DNA of 64,000 bases from Bacteroides faecis MAJ27 (GCF_900106755.1 NZ_FNNN01000001.1:1-64000); one strand, 5' to 3'; positions 16,212-26,711 are shown, counted from the stretch's first letter. Notes: a model not told the origin generated them from the letters alone. Numbers and translations: made by a program.

Positions 16212-19200
16212 ATGAAAAATGCACTGCTGATATTCGCATTCTTATCTTTCTATCTCAGTTCAGTACATGCATCTGTCGAGATACGTTCGAACAAACTGAC
16301 CACCGGTGACGGACTGGCGAATAATTCCATCCGATATATGTTTCAGGACAGCAAGGGATTTATGTGGATGGGAACCGTCAACGGATTAAGCTATTATGAC
16401 GGTAACTCTTTTGTCAGTATCTACCCGGACCCTAATCTGCCGGTTTCATTGGCCGACCCGCGCATCCGGAATATGGAAGAAGATTCTAACGGTTTTTTAT
16501 GGATCGCCACTCTCTCTTCTTTGTATAGCTGTTACGATTTAAAACATGGGCGTTTCGTCGATTTCACCGGTTGCGGAGAATACAAACAGAGCTATTCGAA
16601 AAAAATCATAGCATCCGACCAGTCTATCTGGTTGTGGGATAACAATAACGGATGTCGTCGTGTCGTCTATCAGGATGGCCAGTTCTCGTCGCAGACATAC
16701 AAAAAAGAATCAGGCAATCTATCTTCTGATGAGGTATTGTTTGTCTACGAAAGCAATGACAGTCCCGGACATGTGTGGATAGGAACCAGGCAAGGATTAT
16801 GGAAATACCATGAAGGCAAACTGGAAGCAATGGATACACAGGGGGAAAGCTGGGAACATATCTTTTCTTATGACCAATATACCTGCATCATTACCGGAAA
16901 AAAAGAAATCTACCGCCACTCTCTTTCCAATAACCGACTGGAGAAAATCGCTTCGTTAACCGAACTCGGAGATACAGGTGTTATCACCGGAAGCCTCCGC
17001 CTGCAACATCAATGGGTGATGTTTACCGCCACCGGCAGTTACATCCTGGATCCCGTTACGGGAAAACTGCGCCGGTTCTCCCGCCTGAATATAAAAAACG
17101 GTAATGTCACCAGAGACAATAAAGGGAATGCATGGGTACACAACTATACCGGCAATGTATGGTATGTCAATACCAGCACAGGGGATATCAAGCCCTTTCA
17201 GTTTCTTTCATCCGAGCATTTGGGATACATCGATGTGGAACGTTACTCTATTATCCATGACTCGCGGGATATCATCTGGATTACGACTTACGGAAACGGG
17301 CTCTTTGCCTACGACCTGAACACCGGTGGTCTGCAACACTTCACTTTTGAAGTCAGTCACTCCAGCCACATCAATTCCAACTATCTGCAATATATCATTG
17401 AAGACCGTTCAGGGGGTATCTGGGTCAGTTCCGAATTTTCCGGATTATCCCATCTCGAAATTCTGAATAAAGGTACGTTGCGTATCTATCCGAACGGTGA
17501 AAATGCTTCCGACCGTTCCAACACCATCCGTATGCTCTTACGGGGTAAAAACGGGAATGTATTTATGGCAAACCGCATGGGTACCTTATATGAGTATGAT
17601 GCCGGACTAAAAAACATACTTCGCAAAGAGAAGTTCACACATAACGTATACAGTATGTGCGAAGATAACGAAGGACAACTCTGGTTAGGCATGCGTGGTA
17701 TAGGGCTGCGTATCGGCCCTGACCAATGGTACCGGCACAACAGCAAAGACCCAGGCTCGTTATCAAACGACAATGTGTATTTAATCTACCGTGACCGCAA
17801 AGGCCGGATGTGGATAGGGACATTTGGCGGAGGACTGAATCTGGCTGTCAAAACAGACAACGGCTATCAATTCAAGCATTTCTTTCAAGACAGTTATGGG
17901 GAAAAACGGGTACGTGTCATCCAGGAAGACCGCAACGGCATGATGTGGGTAGGTACCAACAACGGTATTTATATCTTCCATCCGGATTCACTGATCCACG
18001 CACCCAAGAACTATATACTTTACAACCACGTTAACGAAACATTCCCCAGCAATGAAATCCGTTGTCTGGTAAATGATCACGAAGGAAACATGTGGATCGG
18101 CACAACGGGAACAGGCTTTGCTATCTGTAATCCGGGAGATGACTACCAGCATCTGACTTTCGATTGTTACAGTATGAAAGACGGATTGCCCAACGGGGTT
18201 ATACAATCCATTGTGGAAGACCAAGACCATAAAATGTGGATTGCAACCGAATATGGCATTTCCCGTTTCACTCCCGCCACCAAGCAAATAGAGAACTATT
18301 ATTTCTCTTCGCATACACTGGGAAATGTGTACTCTGAGAATACAGCCTGCATAAACACCGACGGAAGACTCCTTTTCGGAACGAACTACGGTCTGGTAGC
18401 TCTCGACACCCATAAAGTAGAAAACATGGAAAAGCCTGTATCGACTGTATTCACGGGACTCCATATCAATGGCACACACATGCTGCCCGGCATGGAAGAT
18501 TCACCTCTTGACGAAACAATGTCTTATACACGTGAATTAAAACTGAAACACTACCAGAATTCATTTGTCATCGCTTTTTCAACCTTCAATTTCTTAAGCG
18601 GAGCATCCAAATATTCTTATCGGATGCCTCCTTATGATTCGGAATGGAGTATTCCCTCGGCACAGAATCTGGCAACGTACCGCAATCTTCCTCCCGGCAA
18701 ATATCAGCTACAGGTGAAGGCTTGTAACGTAGCCGGAATGTGGGGAAAAGAAAGTACCCTGGAGATTGTAATAGCCCCTCCTTTCTGGCAGACAACCTGG
18801 GCCTATCTGATTTATCTGGTACTGATTGGAATTGCCGGCTATTTCAGTTTCCACATCATACGCAATTTCAACCGGCTGCGTAACCGCATCGCTATTGAGA
18901 AGCAATTGACTGAATATAAACTGGAGTTCTTCACCAACATATCTCACGAATTCCGTACTCCGCTTACTTTAATTCAAGGTGCTCTCAACAAGCTGGTCAA
19001 TATAGAGAATCCTCCGAAAGAAATGCAGCGTCCTTTAAGAACGATGGATAAAAGTACGCGGAGAATGCTACGTCTCATCAATCAGCTGCTGGAGTTCAGA
19101 AAGATGCAGAAAAGCAAACTGGCTTTATCTCTGGAAGAGACGGATGTCATTGCTTTCCTTTATGAAATATTCCTGAGTTTCAAGGATACAAGCGAATCCA

Positions 19201-20510
19201 AACACATGGATTTCAGCTTCGAACCGTCACAACCTTCCTATAAAATGTATATTGATAAAGGCAACTTAGACAAGGTTACCTATAATCTGCTGTCCAACGC
19301 TTTCAAGTACACGCCTTCTAACGGAAAGATTATATTCAAAGTAGACATTCTGGAAGACAAGCAACAACTCCGCATCCAAGTAATAGATAACGGAATTGGC
19401 ATACCCAAAGAAAAGCGTTCCGAACTGTTCAAGCGTTTTATGCAAAGCAGCTTCTCCCACAGCAGTGTCGGAGTAGGGCTCCACTTGACGCATGAACTGG
19501 TCAATGTACACAAAGGCAGCATCAGCTATGAGGATAATGAAGGGAGAGGCTCCGTCTTTACCGTCATACTGCCAACTAATTCAGAAATCTATCAAGAGAA
19601 AGATTTCCTGGTCCCCAACCAGCTATTAATCGAAGAAGAGGAGCAACAACATGCCAAAGAGTTTATCCGGGAAGAAAAGCCGGAAGAGACCTTCCAGCCT
19701 CCTGTCGATCCGTTGAACAAACGCAAAGTCCTGATTATAGAGGATGATACTGATATCCGCGAATTCTTAAAAGAAGAAGTGGGAGTTTACTTTGAAGTAG
19801 AAGTAGCTGCCGACGGAACATCCGGGTTTGAAAAGGCAAGCACGTATGATGCAGATTTAATTATTTGTGATGTCCTGATGCCGGGAATGAGCGGATTTGA
19901 AGTGACACGCAAGCTTAAAAATGAATTTACGACCAGTCATATCCCCATCATATTACTGACTGCTCTCGATATAGAAGAGAAATACCAGGAAGGAATTGAA
20001 TCCGGAGCTGATGCGTATATCACAAAGCCATTCAATGTCTCTTTACTACTGGCAAGAATCTTCAAGTTAATCGAGCTACGGGATAAACTGCGCCAAAAAT
20101 ATTCTAACGAACCGGGATTGGCTCATTCCATTATTTGTACCAATGACAAGGATCAGAAGTTCTCGGCGAAACTAAATGAGGTATTGAATGAGCACATGAC
20201 CGACACTGAATTCTCGGTCAATGACTTTGCCGGAATAATGGGATTAGGGCGTACTGTGTTCTATAAAAAAGTGCGGGGAGTAACCGGTTATTCTCCTTAT
20301 GAATATTTACGTGTCATACGATTGAAAAAGGCTGCTGAAATGTTATTGACAGAAGATCTCACTATAGCCGAAGTCGCCTACAGCGTAGGTATCAATGATC
20401 CGTTCTACTTCAGCAAATGTTTCAAAAGCCAGTTCGGAGTATCTCCTTCCGCCTATCGGAAAAAGCTGCCGGAGGGTGAAAATGCACCGACAAATGATGC
20501 CGACGTATGA
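16212..20510 (+). CDS. Hybrid two-component system sensor/regulator (HTCS) 1
   Basis: This 1432-aa single-polypeptide two-component system senses oligosaccharides in the periplasm and activates locus genes. A signal peptide (ending SSVHA) is followed by a large periplasmic sensor of two β-propellers with repeated reg_prop motifs such as DSKGFMWMGT and DRKGRMWIGTFGGGLN (about 25-760). Next are a Y_Y_Y β-sandwich (about 770-855), a transmembrane helix (about 862-882), a histidine kinase with phosphoacceptor His912 (NISHEFRTPL) and ATP-binding NLLSNAFKYTP, a receiver with Asp1220 (IICDVLMPG), and a C-terminal AraC-type HTH (about 1320-1425). A close paralog lies at 26878-31182. The likely ligand is an RG-I fragment, inferred from context. 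Confidence 0.95.
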   Translation: MKNALLIFAFLSFYLSSVHASVEIRSNKLTTGDGLANNSIRYMFQDSKGFMWMGTVNGLSYYDGNSFVSIYPDPNLPVSLADPRIRNMEEDSNGFLWIATLSSLYSCYDLKHGRFVDFTGCGEYKQSYSKKIIASDQSIWLWDNNNGCRRVVYQDGQFSSQTYKKESGNLSSDEVLFVYESNDSPGHVWIGTRQGLWKYHEGKLEAMDTQGESWEHIFSYDQYTCIITGKKEIYRHSLSNNRLEKIASLTELGDTGVITGSLRLQHQWVMFTATGSYILDPVTGKLRRFSRLNIKNGNVTRDNKGNAWVHNYTGNVWYVNTSTGDIKPFQFLSSEHLGYIDVERYSIIHDSRDIIWITTYGNGLFAYDLNTGGLQHFTFEVSHSSHINSNYLQYIIEDRSGGIWVSSEFSGLSHLEILNKGTLRIYPNGENASDRSNTIRMLLRGKNGNVFMANRMGTLYEYDAGLKNILRKEKFTHNVYSMCEDNEGQLWLGMRGIGLRIGPDQWYRHNSKDPGSLSNDNVYLIYRDRKGRMWIGTFGGGLNLAVKTDNGYQFKHFFQDSYGEKRVRVIQEDRNGMMWVGTNNGIYIFHPDSLIHAPKNYILYNHVNETFPSNEIRCLVNDHEGNMWIGTTGTGFAICNPGDDYQHLTFDCYSMKDGLPNGVIQSIVEDQDHKMWIATEYGISRFTPATKQIENYYFSSHTLGNVYSENTACINTDGRLLFGTNYGLVALDTHKVENMEKPVSTVFTGLHINGTHMLPGMEDSPLDETMSYTRELKLKHYQNSFVIAFSTFNFLSGASKYSYRMPPYDSEWSIPSAQNLATYRNLPPGKYQLQVKACNVAGMWGKESTLEIVIAPPFWQTTWAYLIYLVLIGIAGYFSFHIIRNFNRLRNRIAIEKQLTEYKLEFFTNISHEFRTPLTLIQGALNKLVNIENPPKEMQRPLRTMDKSTRRMLRLINQLLEFRKMQKSKLALSLEETDVIAFLYEIFLSFKDTSESKHMDFSFEPSQPSYKMYIDKGNLDKVTYNLLSNAFKYTPSNGKIIFKVDILEDKQQLRIQVIDNGIGIPKEKRSELFKRFMQSSFSHSSVGVGLHLTHELVNVHKGSISYEDNEGRGSVFTVILPTNSEIYQEKDFLVPNQLLIEEEEQQHAKEFIREEKPEETFQPPVDPLNKRKVLIIEDDTDIREFLKEEVGVYFEVEVAADGTSGFEKASTYDADLIICDVLMPGMSGFEVTRKLKNEFTTSHIPIILLTALDIEEKYQEGIESGADAYITKPFNVSLLLARIFKLIELRDKLRQKYSNEPGLAHSIICTNDKDQKFSAKLNEVLNEHMTDTEFSVNDFAGIMGLGRTVFYKKVRGVTGYSPYEYLRVIRLKKAAEMLLTEDLTIAEVAYSVGINDPFYFSKCFKSQFGVSPSAYRKKLPEGENAPTNDADV

Positions 20511-20597
20511 TCTTACATGTTTTCCGTACTAATTTAAAGGGTGTTTATTGGACTGATGTGCTTTCTTTGCCAATGAAAAATTAATCATTAACAAATC

Positions 20598-23567
20598 ATG
20601 AGAAACAAACTCTTTTTATTTGTATTTCTGTTTGCAATGCTGGCTATTGTTGATAGTCACGCTTTCGAACGCAAAAAATACAATTTCAACAGTGAATGGC
20701 GTCTGCAAATCGGAGACTTTCCCGAAGCTAAACAATCTCAATTCGACGATAGCCGGTGGAAAGCAGTCACTTTACCGCATGCCTTTAATGAAGACGAAGC
20801 CTTCAAAGTATCTATCGAACAGCTGACGGACACAGTGGTATGGTACCGGAAACATTTTCGAATTCCGGCTTCCGGTAAAAAACAAAAAGTATTCATCGAG
20901 TTTGAAGGAGTGCGCCAAGCCGGTGACTTCTATTTGAACGGGCAATATCTGGGCAAACATGAAAACGGAGTAATGGCGGTAGGCTTCGACCTGACTCCCT
21001 ATATCAAAGAAGGGGACAATGTGCTGGCAGTACGTACAGATAATGACTGGATGTATCGCGAAAAAAGTACCAACTCCAAATTCCAGTGGAACGACCGTAA
21101 CTTCAACGCAAACTACGGCGGCCTGCCCAAGAATGTATTCTTGTACGTTACAGATGAAGTGTATCAGACTCTTCCTTTATATAGTAATCTGAAAACTACC
21201 GGAGTTTATATTTATGCTAAAGATATCGATGTAAAAGGACGCACTGCCACCATCCATGCAGAATCGGAAGTAAAAAACGACAGTCGTGAACCACGCCAAC
21301 TCAGCTACCAGGTAATCTTGCTGGATGCTGACGGCAAACAGGTGAAAAGCTTCGAAGGTGAGAAAGTAACCTTACAAGGTGGCGAAACTAAAATAGTGAA
21401 AGCTGCTTCCAAAGTAGATAACCTCCATTTCTGGAGTTGGGGATATGGGTATCTTTATACTGTTCAAACGATTTTAAAAGACAATAAGAATCAAGTCTTT
21501 GATGAAGTAAGTACGCGTACAGGTTTCCGCAAGACACAATTTGCAGAAGGCAAAATCTGGCTGAACGACCGTGTGATCCAGATGAAAGGGTATGCACAAC
21601 GCACCAGTAATGAATGGCCGGCGGTGGGTCTCTCTGTTCCGGCGTGGCTAAGTGACTACTCTAATGGCCTGGTAGTAAAAGGCAATGGCAATCTGGTACG
21701 CTGGATGCATGTTACCCCATGGAAACAAGACGTGGAATCCTGCGACCGCGTAGGTTTGATTCAGGCAATGCCGGCAGGAGACTCCGAGAAGGACCGTACA
21801 GGACGCCAATGGGACCAGCGCACAGAACTGATGCGTGACGCGATCATCTACAACCGTAATAATCCGAGTATCTTATTCTACGAATGTGGAAACAAAGGTA
21901 TCAGCAAGGAACATATGATAGAGATGAAAGCTATCCGCGATAAATACGATCCTTTTGGCGGACGTGCTATCGGCTCTCGTGAGATGCTGGACATCCGTGA
22001 AGCAGAATATGGCGGAGAAATGCTTTATATCAACAAGAGCGTACACCATCCGATGTGGGCCACAGAATATTGCCGCGACGAGGGTCTGAGAAAATATTGG
22101 GATGAATACAGCTATCCTTTCCACAAAGAAGGAGATGGTCCGCTACATCGTAATCAACCTGCAACAGACTATAACCACAATCAGGATATGCTGGCTATAG
22201 CAATGATCCGCACTTGGTATGATTATTGGCGCGAACGTCCGGGAACAGGTCGCAGAGTCAGTTCCGGAGGTGCCAAAATTATATTCTCGGATACCAACAC
22301 ACACCACCGTGGTGAAGAAAACTATCGAAGAAGTGGAGTAACAGACCCTATGCGTATCGAAAAGGATGCTTTCTTTGCACATCAGGTCATGTGGAACGGA
22401 TGGGTAGATACGGAAGAGGATAATACCTATATCATCGGCCATTGGAACTATCCGGCAAATACTGTGAAACCTGTCTATGTAGTATCTACCGGGGAAGGAG
22501 TAGAACTTTTCCTGAATGGTCAGTCGCTAGGTAAAGGCAAACGCGAATATAATTTCCTGTTCACCTTTGATAATGTTGCTTTTAAAGCCGGTAAACTGGA
22601 AGCTGTCAGCTACAACAAGGCCGGTAAGGAAATAAGTCGCTATGCAGTAAGCACCGTTGGTGAACCTACCAGACTGAAACTGACTACTATACAAAACCCG
22701 GAAGGATTCCATGCGGATGGAGCCGACCTGGCGCTCATACAAGTAGAAGTGGTAGACAAAGACGGAAAACGTTGTCCGCTCGATAATCGCATCATCCAAT
22801 TCGACCTGAAGGGAAATGCTGAATGGCGTGGAGGTATCGCACAAGGAAAAGACAATTATATTCTTAATACCAGTCTCCCAGTGGAATGTGGTATTAACCG
22901 TGCTCTGATCCGCAGCACTACCCAAGCCGGCAAAATCACTCTGACTGCCAAAGCAGAAGGACTTCCCAGCGCTACAATTACACTAGAAACCCTTCCCGTC
23001 AAAGTTAGCAACGGACTGAGTACTTATTTGCCTCAGATGACTCTGAAAGGTAATCTGGATAAAGGTAAGACTCCCCTTACCCCATCTTACAAGGATACGA
23101 AACGGGATATACGAATTGTATCCGCCAAAGCCGGAGCCAACAATGAGACTGTAGACCAAAGCTTCGATGATAATGAAAGAAGCGAATGGATGAATGACGG
23201 CAAACTTAGTACCGCATGGATTACATATACGCTCGAGAAAGAAGCTGCAATAGATGATATCTGTATCAAATTGAATGGATGGCGTTCACGCAGTTATCCT
23301 TTGGAAGTATTTGCCGGTAATACCATGATCTGGAGTGGAGATACGAATAAAAGCCTGGGATACGTTCATTTAAATGTGGAGAAGCCGGTACGTTCCAATC
23401 AAATTACCATCCGTCTGAAAGGTAATACCAGCGATCAGGATGCTTTCGGACAGATTACTGAGGTAGCGGCAAAAGCAGCAAATGATATGGAACTCGAAGC
23501 GAAAGCGAACAAAAATAATGCTAATCTGAGAATTATTGAAATAGAGTTTCTGGAAACAATCAAATAG
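20598..23567 (+). CDS. GH2 family glycoside hydrolase with atypical acid/base motif
   Basis: This 989-aa exported enzyme has a signal peptide ending DSHA. A GH2 sugar-binding domain (about 25-190, with RWKAVTLPHAFN and GVRQAGDFYLNGQ), an Ig-like domain (about 195-310) and a TIM barrel (about 315-600) follow. The C-terminal β-domains include DUF4982-like sequence and a discoidin-like module (about 830-989). The nucleophile is probably Glu490 (WATEYCRDEG). At the acid/base position, where GH2 enzymes usually have GNE, this protein reads YECGNKGIS: Lys433, with Glu429 four residues earlier. Activity is probably on galactose-containing RG-I side chains, but a changed mechanism is possible. Only a weak -7 box (TTTCTTTG, 20562-20569) precedes it. 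Confidence 0.88.
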   Translation: MRNKLFLFVFLFAMLAIVDSHAFERKKYNFNSEWRLQIGDFPEAKQSQFDDSRWKAVTLPHAFNEDEAFKVSIEQLTDTVVWYRKHFRIPASGKKQKVFIEFEGVRQAGDFYLNGQYLGKHENGVMAVGFDLTPYIKEGDNVLAVRTDNDWMYREKSTNSKFQWNDRNFNANYGGLPKNVFLYVTDEVYQTLPLYSNLKTTGVYIYAKDIDVKGRTATIHAESEVKNDSREPRQLSYQVILLDADGKQVKSFEGEKVTLQGGETKIVKAASKVDNLHFWSWGYGYLYTVQTILKDNKNQVFDEVSTRTGFRKTQFAEGKIWLNDRVIQMKGYAQRTSNEWPAVGLSVPAWLSDYSNGLVVKGNGNLVRWMHVTPWKQDVESCDRVGLIQAMPAGDSEKDRTGRQWDQRTELMRDAIIYNRNNPSILFYECGNKGISKEHMIEMKAIRDKYDPFGGRAIGSREMLDIREAEYGGEMLYINKSVHHPMWATEYCRDEGLRKYWDEYSYPFHKEGDGPLHRNQPATDYNHNQDMLAIAMIRTWYDYWRERPGTGRRVSSGGAKIIFSDTNTHHRGEENYRRSGVTDPMRIEKDAFFAHQVMWNGWVDTEEDNTYIIGHWNYPANTVKPVYVVSTGEGVELFLNGQSLGKGKREYNFLFTFDNVAFKAGKLEAVSYNKAGKEISRYAVSTVGEPTRLKLTTIQNPEGFHADGADLALIQVEVVDKDGKRCPLDNRIIQFDLKGNAEWRGGIAQGKDNYILNTSLPVECGINRALIRSTTQAGKITLTAKAEGLPSATITLETLPVKVSNGLSTYLPQMTLKGNLDKGKTPLTPSYKDTKRDIRIVSAKAGANNETVDQSFDDNERSEWMNDGKLSTAWITYTLEKEAAIDDICIKLNGWRSRSYPLEVFAGNTMIWSGDTNKSLGYVHLNVEKPVRSNQITIRLKGNTSDQDAFGQITEVAAKAANDMELEAKANKNNANLRIIEIEFLETIK

Positions 23568-23620
23568 AATAAAACATTCTCATTTATAAAAAAGAGGGTT
23601 GTAAAGACCCTTATAAATTA

Positions 23621-23662
23621 AAAATCACCCTCGCCACAGATAGTTGTAGCGAGGGTGATTTT
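23621..23662. terminator. Bidirectional terminator between GH2 and CE12 genes
   Basis: There is a perfect 14-bp stem, AAAATCACCCTCGC (23621-23634) with GCGAGGGTGATTTT (23649-23662), and a 14-nt loop. A-tracts precede it and T's end it on both strands. It separates convergent genes. Confidence 0.88.
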
Positions 23663-23709
23663 GCTGAGAGGGGAGTTTTGCCACATCCCCTTTTATATTT
23701 TTCAGTTCA

Positions 23710-24990
23710 TTAATTTCCATCCGGCTTTTCATTCTCCGTAAATGAACCCAAATTCCATTTGAAAGACTCAAAGCTGTCCGGTTGTGCCGGATCAAAACCG
23801 CTATAATCCGGTCGCAGGTATTTCACAATCTCCAGATCAGCCTTTTTCATTCCTTCAATTACGCATTTTGAAACTTCATAAGCTCCGTAAGTACTAAAGT
23901 GAGTATTGTCTTTAAGAGTTCTAGTCTGACCGGGAAAAGTTCCTGCCGGATAGTGTACGAATGCTTTTGTAGAATTATCCACACCTAAAGCATTGAAAAG
24001 AATAGCAGTCATACCATTTAATTCTATCAGAGGAACGTTCTCTTTTGCAGCTACCCAACGGACTGCATCAGGATAATCACCATGAGTATTTACCGACTTT
24101 CCATTCTCGTCAAAACGACGACGGCTTGTAGGAGTCACCAATATCGGATGAGCACCTTTAGCACGGGCCTCGTCTATAAAGATTTTCAGATTATATGCAA
24201 AAGAGTAAAACGCTCCTTTACCGGGTCCTTTCTGCTTTTGGTCATTATGTCCAAATTCAACCAACAAATAATCACCTTCTTTAATCTGACTCAGTATCTT
24301 TGCAAGACGCTTTCCACCGATGAATGTATTTGCAGACAGTCCTGACTCCGCATGATTGGCTATACAAACCTGATCTGTAAAGAAGCGGGGAATCATTTGC
24401 CCCCAACTTGCCCACGGTTCATTATCCTGATCAACTACTGTGCTATTCCCACAAAGATAGACTGTAGGTATGTTTTCAACCCGTTCTATCACCAAAGAAT
24501 TCACACGGGGCAGATCACCATTAAACTCCAACGTCAACTTATCATCCCAGTTCAATTTCTTCTTTTCCTTCTCTTTTATGCTGACTCTTTCTTTTCCCGA
24601 AATCACAGGGTTACGTTTATTAATGGTAAACGTTTCTGTTATCATCTCTCCTTTTTTAGTCGAAAGGTTCTCAATAAACAGCCTGCGCGATTCACCACGA
24701 ACTGTTGTACTGGCAGCCTCTTTTTTACTCCCCAAGGTGACGGTTACTTTATAGTTTCCATCCGGTACATTCAGTGAGAAAAAAAAAGGTTGATTACTCT
24801 TCCCATCCCATGACGGTAATAAATCATATCCATAGCCCCGTTCATTATTGAACAAAGTTTCAGAAGTCACTTTTATATAACCGTCTTTTACCTTTTTATC
24901 AATAGAAAAGTCGAATTTATAAACTTGCGCTTGCATCAGGATACTACCTGTCATCAAAATAGCACTGATTAATAATGTCAATCTCTTCAT
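23710..24990 (-). CDS. CE12-type rhamnogalacturonan acetylesterase (SGNH hydrolase)
   Basis: This 426-aa exported esterase would remove acetyl groups from RG-I galacturonic acid. A signal peptide (ending LMQAQ) is followed by an N-terminal carbohydrate-binding-like β-domain (about 23-170, with YKFDFS, GYGYDLLP and PDGNYKVTVTLG). The SGNH domain carries Ser183 (CGNSTVVDQ), the oxyanion-hole Asn249 (EFGHND), and Asp361/His364 (DNTHFSTYGA). It lies 10 bases after the multidomain esterase gene on the same strand, forming a two-gene esterase operon. Length and architecture are usual for Bacteroides CE12 proteins with an N-terminal accessory domain. Confidence 0.92.
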   Translation of the reverse strand: MKRLTLLISAILMTGSILMQAQVYKFDFSIDKKVKDGYIKVTSETLFNNERGYGYDLLPSWDGKSNQPFFFSLNVPDGNYKVTVTLGSKKEAASTTVRGESRRLFIENLSTKKGEMITETFTINKRNPVISGKERVSIKEKEKKKLNWDDKLTLEFNGDLPRVNSLVIERVENIPTVYLCGNSTVVDQDNEPWASWGQMIPRFFTDQVCIANHAESGLSANTFIGGKRLAKILSQIKEGDYLLVEFGHNDQKQKGPGKGAFYSFAYNLKIFIDEARAKGAHPILVTPTSRRRFDENGKSVNTHGDYPDAVRWVAAKENVPLIELNGMTAILFNALGVDNSTKAFVHYPAGTFPGQTRTLKDNTHFSTYGAYEVSKCVIEGMKKADLEIVKYLRPDYSGFDPAQPDSFESFKWNLGSFTENEKPDGN

Positions 24991-25000
24991 TTTTGTTATT

Positions 25001-26671
25001 CTATTTATTTATTAGTTTCTTTACTTCTTTGGCATAGCGTCTGCCTAAAATTATCTGGCTTGCCGCATCAAAATGAGGATCAGTCTCGTCCTTCAAAGGA
25101 GTAAGCCCTTCGGAAGAAACACAGGCACTATGAGGCAAAAAGGCGGAAATCTCTTTTATCATATCATTAAAAGGTTTTGTTCCCTCGGGGATATGAGGTT
25201 TCCTGGTCCAGTTCCATTGCGCAATCTGCCCTACTACAACAGGCAAATCAGGCATTCCCAAATCATTACGCAAATCCGTCATCAACTGAGTGATTTTCTC
25301 TCTGTATGCTTCGGAATGGTGACAATCCGCTTCTCCCTGATGCCAGATAATCGCTTTCAACGTACCATATTTCATTGCCTCTTTGGTACGTCGTACTGCT
25401 TCATCATAGTATCCGCCGGACTGTTTGGCATTTTTAACCCAGGAACGGATAGAGGACCCTCCGCGAGCATTGACTATCAGCCCTATCGGATGTTTTTTAG
25501 TAGCCATCTCCTTGGCGAAACCATATGCAGGTCCTAATTGTTGCCAGCCAAATCCTTTTCCTATCGTAGAATAGCGATTCAAAGGATTCACTGCTGGTTC
25601 GAATTTATCTTCCGCATTCAGCAGATATACATTTCGTAAGGTGTCCATTACTTCCGGTGATAATTTTCCTCTCCCTGCCATATTCGACTGTCCAACGCAA
25701 AGATACAAATCAAGATTCTTCAACGGTTTTTCAGCATGTGCTGCCGAACTTCCCCATGATACCCCTTTTTCTTCCGTAATCTTAATTTTCTTATTCACAA
25801 AAGGCGGTTTCGGACCATACTGACCGGAACGTACCAAGACTGTACATTTTCCTTTTAACGGAATCATTTCCAAAGCTTCCTCTAATGTGAAAAAATCTCC
25901 GCTTCCATCGGTAGCAACAACATAATCATAACGCCTGATCTCTTTGCCCAAAGCCGGAATCTTTTTGCCGACTTCTTCAATTGCCAATGAAGCCACTATT
26001 CTCGCTCCTTTTATGTTCAGATGAGTATCATCTTTGCGTTTTCCAACCCACATAAAAAGCTCTTTGGATTTTTCCGGTCCCATCTGCTTTACCAAATCGT
26101 GAGTAATCTTATTCATATCTATAAAGACTACTCCCTTCTCTTCAGCTATCCGTTTCGGAGAAAGCAGATAATCTCCATGGGTATCTATTAAAGAATCCGT
26201 ATATAGTCCATTTTCGTTGCAATAAAATTTACGGCGAACCATCGAATTAAAAAGCACAGGGATTCCTCCTTTTGAACGCGTCTCGGCAACAAATTTCCTT
26301 AAATTATCATCAAAAGTAGTACCCGGTTCCGTATGAAGTTTCGGATCTTCTTTCTCATCATTATGTCCGAACTGGATAAAGACATAATCACCCGGCTGAA
26401 TCCGGTCCAAGACTCTCTCCCATCGTTTCTCATTGATAAAACTTTTCGTACTTCGACCACTAGCCGCATGATTATCGACAATCACTCTGTCTGTCAGGCA
26501 ACCGGCAAGCATCATTCCCCAACCCCGTTCTTTATTGTTCTTATTTTGAATAGATCTGTTGGCCATTGTCGAATCACCAATCATAAAGACAGTGACAGGT
26601 CTATTACTTATAAACGAAGAAGTGGAAAATAGAATAATTGCAATCAACAGTAGTTTTGTTTTCATTACCAT
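25001..26671 (-). CDS. Multidomain esterase: CE12 – truncated CE8 relic – SASA-type acetylesterase
   Basis: This is a 556-aa exported fusion. After the signal peptide (to about residue 22) comes a CE12/SGNH domain (about 25-245) with Ser34 (IGDSTM), Asn104 (QFGHND) and Asp214/His217 (DDTHLN). Residues about 248-305 match only the first coil of pectin methylesterases (YVVATDGSGDFFTLEEALEM, then VRSGQYG); the rest of that catalytic domain is missing. From about 320 follows a sialate-O-acetylesterase-like (SASA/DUF303) domain with Ser329 (CVGQSNMAG), WHQGEAD (His444) and DPHFD (Asp531/His533). Two different acetylesterases are thus joined by a pectin-esterase scar. Met3 is an alternative start. 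Confidence 0.9.
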   Translation of the reverse strand: MVMKTKLLLIAIILFSTSSFISNRPVTVFMIGDSTMANRSIQNKNNKERGWGMMLAGCLTDRVIVDNHAASGRSTKSFINEKRWERVLDRIQPGDYVFIQFGHNDEKEDPKLHTEPGTTFDDNLRKFVAETRSKGGIPVLFNSMVRRKFYCNENGLYTDSLIDTHGDYLLSPKRIAEEKGVVFIDMNKITHDLVKQMGPEKSKELFMWVGKRKDDTHLNIKGARIVASLAIEEVGKKIPALGKEIRRYDYVVATDGSGDFFTLEEALEMIPLKGKCTVLVRSGQYGPKPPFVNKKIKITEEKGVSWGSSAAHAEKPLKNLDLYLCVGQSNMAGRGKLSPEVMDTLRNVYLLNAEDKFEPAVNPLNRYSTIGKGFGWQQLGPAYGFAKEMATKKHPIGLIVNARGGSSIRSWVKNAKQSGGYYDEAVRRTKEAMKYGTLKAIIWHQGEADCHHSEAYREKITQLMTDLRNDLGMPDLPVVVGQIAQWNWTRKPHIPEGTKPFNDMIKEISAFLPHSACVSSEGLTPLKDETDPHFDAASQIILGRRYAKEVKKLINK

Positions 26672-26703
26672 TATATTATCAGATTACACTTAAAATGACA
26701 TAG

Positions 26704-26711
26704 CAAAGATA
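26704..26711 (-). promoter_or_regulatory. Predicted -7 box for the esterase operon
   Basis: The minus strand reads TATCTTTG, a TAnnTTTG match, 33 bases before the start codon of the multidomain esterase. No clear -33 element was found. Confidence 0.5.
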
